DNA of 53,554 nucleotides from Escherichia sp. MOD1-EC7003 (lineage in GTDB: Bacteria > Pseudomonadota > Gammaproteobacteria > Enterobacterales > Enterobacteriaceae), in NCBI RefSeq assembly GCF_002965065.1, contig NZ_PTRE01000079.1, forward strand, positions 1 through 53,554, in the 5' to 3' direction. This document shows positions 50,267 through 53,554 of the stretch, piece by piece (the stretch's first letter is position 1; each line of letters starts with the position of its first letter). The notes beneath the pieces are model-generated. The model searched no databases, was not told the DNA's origin, and saw only the letters and a program-made list of their open reading frames with translations. A program made the translations under genes and the position numbers.

Positions 50267-51172
50267 ATGAGAAAGATAAAAATAGGGCTGGCGCTGGGAT
50301 CTGGCGCGGCGAGAGGTTGGTCGCATATTGGTGTGATTAATGCGCTAAAAAAAGTGGGTATTGAAATTGATATCGTTGCAGGATGTTCAATTGGTTCACT
50401 GGTGGGCGCTGCCTATGCATGCGATCGATTATCCGCGCGGGAAGATTGGGTGACCTCTTTCAGTTATTGGGACGTTTTACGCCTGATGGATCTCTCCTGG
50501 CAGCGTGGTGGATTACTGCGCGGCGAGCGTGTCTTCAATCAATATCGCGAAATAATGCCGGAAACAGAGATCGAAAATTGTTCCCGTCGCTTCGCGGCTG
50601 TTGCCACCAATTTAAGTACAGGGCGCGAATTATGGTTTACTGAAGGCGATCTCCATCTTGCTATTCGCGCATCATGCAGTATTCCAGGACTAATGGCTCC
50701 CGTTGCGCATAACGGCTACTGGCTGGTGGATGGCGCAGTCGTTAACCCAATTCCGATTTCCCTCACGCGTGCATTGGGGGCTGATATTGTGATAGCGGTC
50801 GACCTGCAGCACGATGCTCATTTGATGCAACAAGATCTGCTCTCCTTTAATGTCAGTGAAGAAAATAGCGAGCATGACGATCCTCTGCCGTGGCATGCGC
50901 GTCTGAAAGAAAGGTTAGGTAGCATAACGACACGTCGGGCGGTGACAGCGCCAACGGCAACAGAGATTATGACCACTTCTATCCAGGTGCTGGAGAACCG
51001 CCTTAAAAGGAACCGAATGGCAGGGGATCCACCCGATATTCTGATTCAACCTGTCTGCCCGCAAATATCCACGCTGGATTTTCATCGCGCCCACGCCGCC
51101 ATTGTGGCCGGGCAGCTGGCGGTGGAAAAGAAAATGGACGAGCTTTTGCCGTTGGTACGCACCAACATTTGA
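50267..51172 (+). CDS. rssA: Patatin-like protein RssA
   Basis: A 301-residue patatin-like phospholipase homologue. The oxyanion loop is GSGAARGWSHIG (11-22), the nucleophile Ser41 lies in GCSIGS and the dyad aspartate in DGAVVNP. No substrate is established. It is next to rssB but is not required for RpoS control. I chose ATG 50267; thirteen open codons upstream lack a ribosome site. Confidence 0.95.
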   Translation: MRKIKIGLALGSGAARGWSHIGVINALKKVGIEIDIVAGCSIGSLVGAAYACDRLSAREDWVTSFSYWDVLRLMDLSWQRGGLLRGERVFNQYREIMPETEIENCSRRFAAVATNLSTGRELWFTEGDLHLAIRASCSIPGLMAPVAHNGYWLVDGAVVNPIPISLTRALGADIVIAVDLQHDAHLMQQDLLSFNVSEENSEHDDPLPWHARLKERLGSITTRRAVTAPTATEIMTTSIQVLENRLKRNRMAGDPPDILIQPVCPQISTLDFHRAHAAIVAGQLAVEKKMDELLPLVRTNI

Positions 51173-51263
51173 CCAGAATTTTTATCTACACTTAAGTTAA
51201 TTCTGACAGGCGCGGGGGGCAATAGCATGCCACTATTGAGTAAAGTCAGTCAGGGGAGAGAAC

Positions 51264-52277
51264 ATGACGCAGCCATTGGTCGGAAAACAGATTCTCATTG
51301 TTGAAGATGAGCCGGTATTTCGCTCGCTTCTGGATTCATGGTTTTCCTCATTGGGAGCAACAACGGTACTGGCGGCTGATGGGGTGGATGCTCTTGAGTT
51401 GCTGGGAGGTTTCACTCCAGACCTGATGATATGTGATATCGCGATGCCACGAATGAACGGGCTTAAACTGCTGGAACATATACGTAACAAAGGAGACCAG
51501 ACTCCAGTTCTGGTGATATCTGCCACTGAAAATATGGCCGATATTGCCAAAGCGTTACGTCTGGGCGTTGAAGATGTTCTGCTGAAACCGGTTAAAGATC
51601 TGAATCGCTTGCGCGAGATGGTTTTTGCCTGCCTCTATCCCAGCATGTTTAATTCCCGCGTTGAGGAAGAGGAAAGGCTTTTCCGCGACTGGGATGCAAT
51701 GGTTGATAACCCTGCCGCAGCGGCGAAATTATTACAGGAATTACAACCGCCGGTTCAGCAGGTGATTTCCCATTGCCGGGTTAATTATCGCCAATTGGTT
51801 GCCGCGGACAAACCCGGCCTGGTGCTTGATATTGCCGCACTTTCGGAAAACGATCTGGCATTTTATTGCCTTGATGTCACCCGAGCTGGACATAATGGTG
51901 TACTTGCTGCCTTGTTATTACGCGCATTGTTTAACGGATTATTACAGGAACAGCTTGCACACCAAAATCAACGCTTGCCAGAGTTGGGTGCTTTATTGAA
52001 GCAGGTAAACCATTTACTCCGTCAGGCCAATCTACCGGGGCAGTTTCCGCTATTAGTTGGCTATTATCATCGCGAACTGAAAAATCTCATTCTGGTTTCT
52101 GCGGGTCTGAATGCGACGTTAAATACCGGCGAACACCAGGTGCAAATCAGTAATGGTGTTCCGTTAGGCACTTTAGGTAACACTTATTTGAATCAATTGA
52201 GCCAGCGATGCGATGCCTGGCAATGCCAAGTTTGGGGAACAGGTGGTCGGTTGCGCTTGATGTTGTCTGCAGAATGA
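51264..52277 (+). CDS. rssB: RpoS adaptor and response regulator RssB
   Basis: RssB delivers the stationary-phase sigma factor RpoS to the ClpXP protease during growth. The 337-residue protein has a receiver domain with Asp58 in LMICDIAMPR and a C-terminal domain related to PP2C-type phosphatases that lacks catalytic residues. GGGAGAG precedes the ATG. Anti-adaptors (IraP, IraM, IraD) are not in this window. Confidence 0.97.
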   Translation: MTQPLVGKQILIVEDEPVFRSLLDSWFSSLGATTVLAADGVDALELLGGFTPDLMICDIAMPRMNGLKLLEHIRNKGDQTPVLVISATENMADIAKALRLGVEDVLLKPVKDLNRLREMVFACLYPSMFNSRVEEEERLFRDWDAMVDNPAAAAKLLQELQPPVQQVISHCRVNYRQLVAADKPGLVLDIAALSENDLAFYCLDVTRAGHNGVLAALLLRALFNGLLQEQLAHQNQRLPELGALLKQVNHLLRQANLPGQFPLLVGYYHRELKNLILVSAGLNATLNTGEHQVQISNGVPLGTLGNTYLNQLSQRCDAWQCQVWGTGGRLRLMLSAE

Positions 52278-52478
52278 GCAAACGATAACGCGGGCTAAAA
52301 TTGCATTACCTGCTAATGTCGGCTGGTGGTACTATCGTCGCCATTCGTATAAGTAATTGTCTTAATTATGCTAACGCGCCTCCTTTTCAGAACTTAGCCC
52401 CTCCAGGGTGCTGATATACTGGGATGCGATACAGAAATATGAACACGTTCAAAACACGAACAGTCCAGGAGAATTTAA

Positions 52479-53387
52479 ATGGCTGCCATTAATACGAAAG
52501 TCAAAAAAGCCGTTATCCCTGTTGCGGGATTAGGAACCAGGATGTTGCCGGCAACGAAAGCCATCCCGAAAGAGATGCTGCCACTTGTCGATAAGCCATT
52601 AATTCAATACGTCGTGAATGAATGTATTGCAGCAGGCATTACTGAAATTGTGCTGGTTACTCACTCATCTAAAAACTCTATTGAAAACCACTTTGATACC
52701 AGTTTTGAACTGGAAGCAATGCTGGAAAAACGTGTAAAACGTCAACTGCTTGATGAAGTGCAGTCTATTTGCCCACCGCACGTGACTATTATGCAAGTTC
52801 GTCAGGGCTTGGCGAAAGGCCTGGGACACGCGGTATTGTGTGCTCACCCGGTAGTGGGTGATGAACCTGTGGCGGTTATTTTGCCTGACGTTATTCTGGA
52901 TGAATATGAATCCGATCTGTCACAGGATAACCTGGCAGAGATGATCCACCGCTTTGATGAAACTGGTCATAGCCAGATTATGGTTGAACCGGTTGCTGAT
53001 GTGACCGCATATGGCGTTGTGGATTGCAAAGGCGTTGAATTAGCGCCGGGTGAAAGCGTACCGATGGTCGGCGTGGTAGAAAAACCGAAAGCGGATGTTG
53101 CGCCGTCTAATCTCGCTATTGTGGGGCGTTACGTACTTAGTGCGGATATTTGGCCGTTGCTGGCGAAAACCCCTCCGGGAGCTGGTGATGAAATTCAGCT
53201 CACCGATGCAATTGATATGCTGATCGAAAAAGAAACGGTTGAAGCCTATCATATGAAAGGGAAAAGCCATGACTGCGGTAATAAATTAGGTTACATGCAG
53301 GCCTTCGTTGAATACGGTATTCGTCATAACACCCTTGGTACGGAATTTAAAGCCTGGCTTGAAGAAGAGATGGGCATTAAGAAGTAA
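52479..53387 (+). CDS. galU: UTP-glucose-1-phosphate uridylyltransferase
   Basis: GalU makes UDP-glucose, used for LPS core, trehalose, galactose metabolism and osmoregulated glucans. The 302-residue nucleotidyltransferase has the signature [18 protein letters not shown] at the N-terminus, VEKPKAD and the C-terminal [26 protein letters not shown] site precedes the ATG. The 200-bp leader has no other gene. Confidence 0.98.
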   Translation: MAAINTKVKKAVIPVAGLGTRMLPATKAIPKEMLPLVDKPLIQYVVNECIAAGITEIVLVTHSSKNSIENHFDTSFELEAMLEKRVKRQLLDEVQSICPPHVTIMQVRQGLAKGLGHAVLCAHPVVGDEPVAVILPDVILDEYESDLSQDNLAEMIHRFDETGHSQIMVEPVADVTAYGVVDCKGVELAPGESVPMVGVVEKPKADVAPSNLAIVGRYVLSADIWPLLAKTPPGAGDEIQLTDAIDMLIEKETVEAYHMKGKSHDCGNKLGYMQAFVEYGIRHNTLGTEFKAWLEEEMGIKK

Positions 53388-53408
53388 CACCATACAGGTG
53401 TTCCACGA

Positions 53409-53438
53409 AACGGCGTTGAGTAATCGACGCCGTTTTTT
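53409..53438 (+). terminator. Intrinsic terminator of galU
   Basis: AACGGCGT (53409-53416) and ACGCCGTT (from 53426) form an 8-bp stem followed by a run of T, 20 bp after the galU stop. Confidence 0.92.
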
Positions 53439-53482
53439 TATCTTATTCTTATTAAATTGTCTTAAATCGGACAATAAAAAAT

Positions 53483-53521
53483 CCCGCCGATGGCGCTGAG
53501 GAATCCCCAGTAATGGGCGGG
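53483..53521 (-). terminator. Probable terminator of a minus-strand gene beyond the window
   Basis: On the minus strand CCCGCCC pairs with GGCGGG across a 26-nt interior that may fold further, followed by ATTTTTTATTG. In E. coli the next gene is hns on this strand, so this is probably its terminator. The coding region itself is outside the window. Confidence 0.65.
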
Positions 53522-53554
53522 TAAAAAAAGACAGGCATAGAGTTTTGTGATCTA

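Overview
The window is chromosomal DNA of an Escherichia, very close to E. coli but not K-12-like everywhere. Almost every backbone gene (treA, dhaKLM/dhaR, ychF, pth, prs, ispE, lolB, hemA-prfA-prmC, kdsA, chaA, chaC, narXL, narK, narGHJI, tyrosine tRNAs, purU, rssAB, galU) has the length, start and order I know from E. coli, with only scattered substitutions. ERIC and REP/BIME repeats fit an enterobacterium. I recognise genes from memory of the families; no database was searched. A cryptic Escherichia clade or a divergent E. coli are both possible.

Layout. 1-7600: a partial ERIC repeat, periplasmic trehalase, and the PTS-dependent dihydroxyacetone kinase operon dhaKLM with its divergent activator dhaR. 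7600-20035: translation and envelope housekeeping (ychF, pth, ychH, dauA, prs, ispE-lolB, hemA-prfA-prmC-sirB2-sirB1-kdsA). 20036-26790: an AT-rich accessory block where K-12 has the ldr toxin genes. It holds a zinc-ribbon protein, two secreted 5'-nucleotidases, the C-terminal stump of a third, a Tsx-like nucleoside channel and an unusual radical-SAM protein. 26790-30085: the cha locus, with chaB split by a complete 127-bp ERIC element, then ychN and the tail of a deleted ychO. 30085-41310: nitrate sensing and respiration (narXL, narK, narGHJI) with recognisable FNR and NarL sites.

41320-48430: a BIME and then a tightly overlapping seven-gene operon between narI and the tyrosine tRNA genes. 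It encodes a ketoacyl synthase III-like enzyme, an OleD-like dehydrogenase, a metallo-beta-lactamase-fold hydrolase, an F390-synthetase-like adenylate-forming enzyme, a PAP2 membrane phosphatase, a histidine-box fatty acid/sterol hydroxylase and a fatty acid desaturase. This looks like a complete route to an unusual membrane or secreted lipid and is the best candidate here for an undescribed system. 48440-53554: two tyrosine tRNAs with their promoter, purU, ychJ, rssA, rssB, galU and the terminator of a gene beyond the edge (hns in E. coli).

How the accessory parts may work. In the first block, nucleotides would pass the outer membrane, be dephosphorylated in the periplasm and enter as nucleosides; a perfect CRP site before the first gene suggests catabolite control. 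In the second block, an acyl thioester would be condensed by the synthase, reduced by the dehydrogenase, activated or hydrolysed by the ligase and metallo-hydrolase, then desaturated, hydroxylated and dephosphorylated at the membrane. The product cannot be told from sequence.
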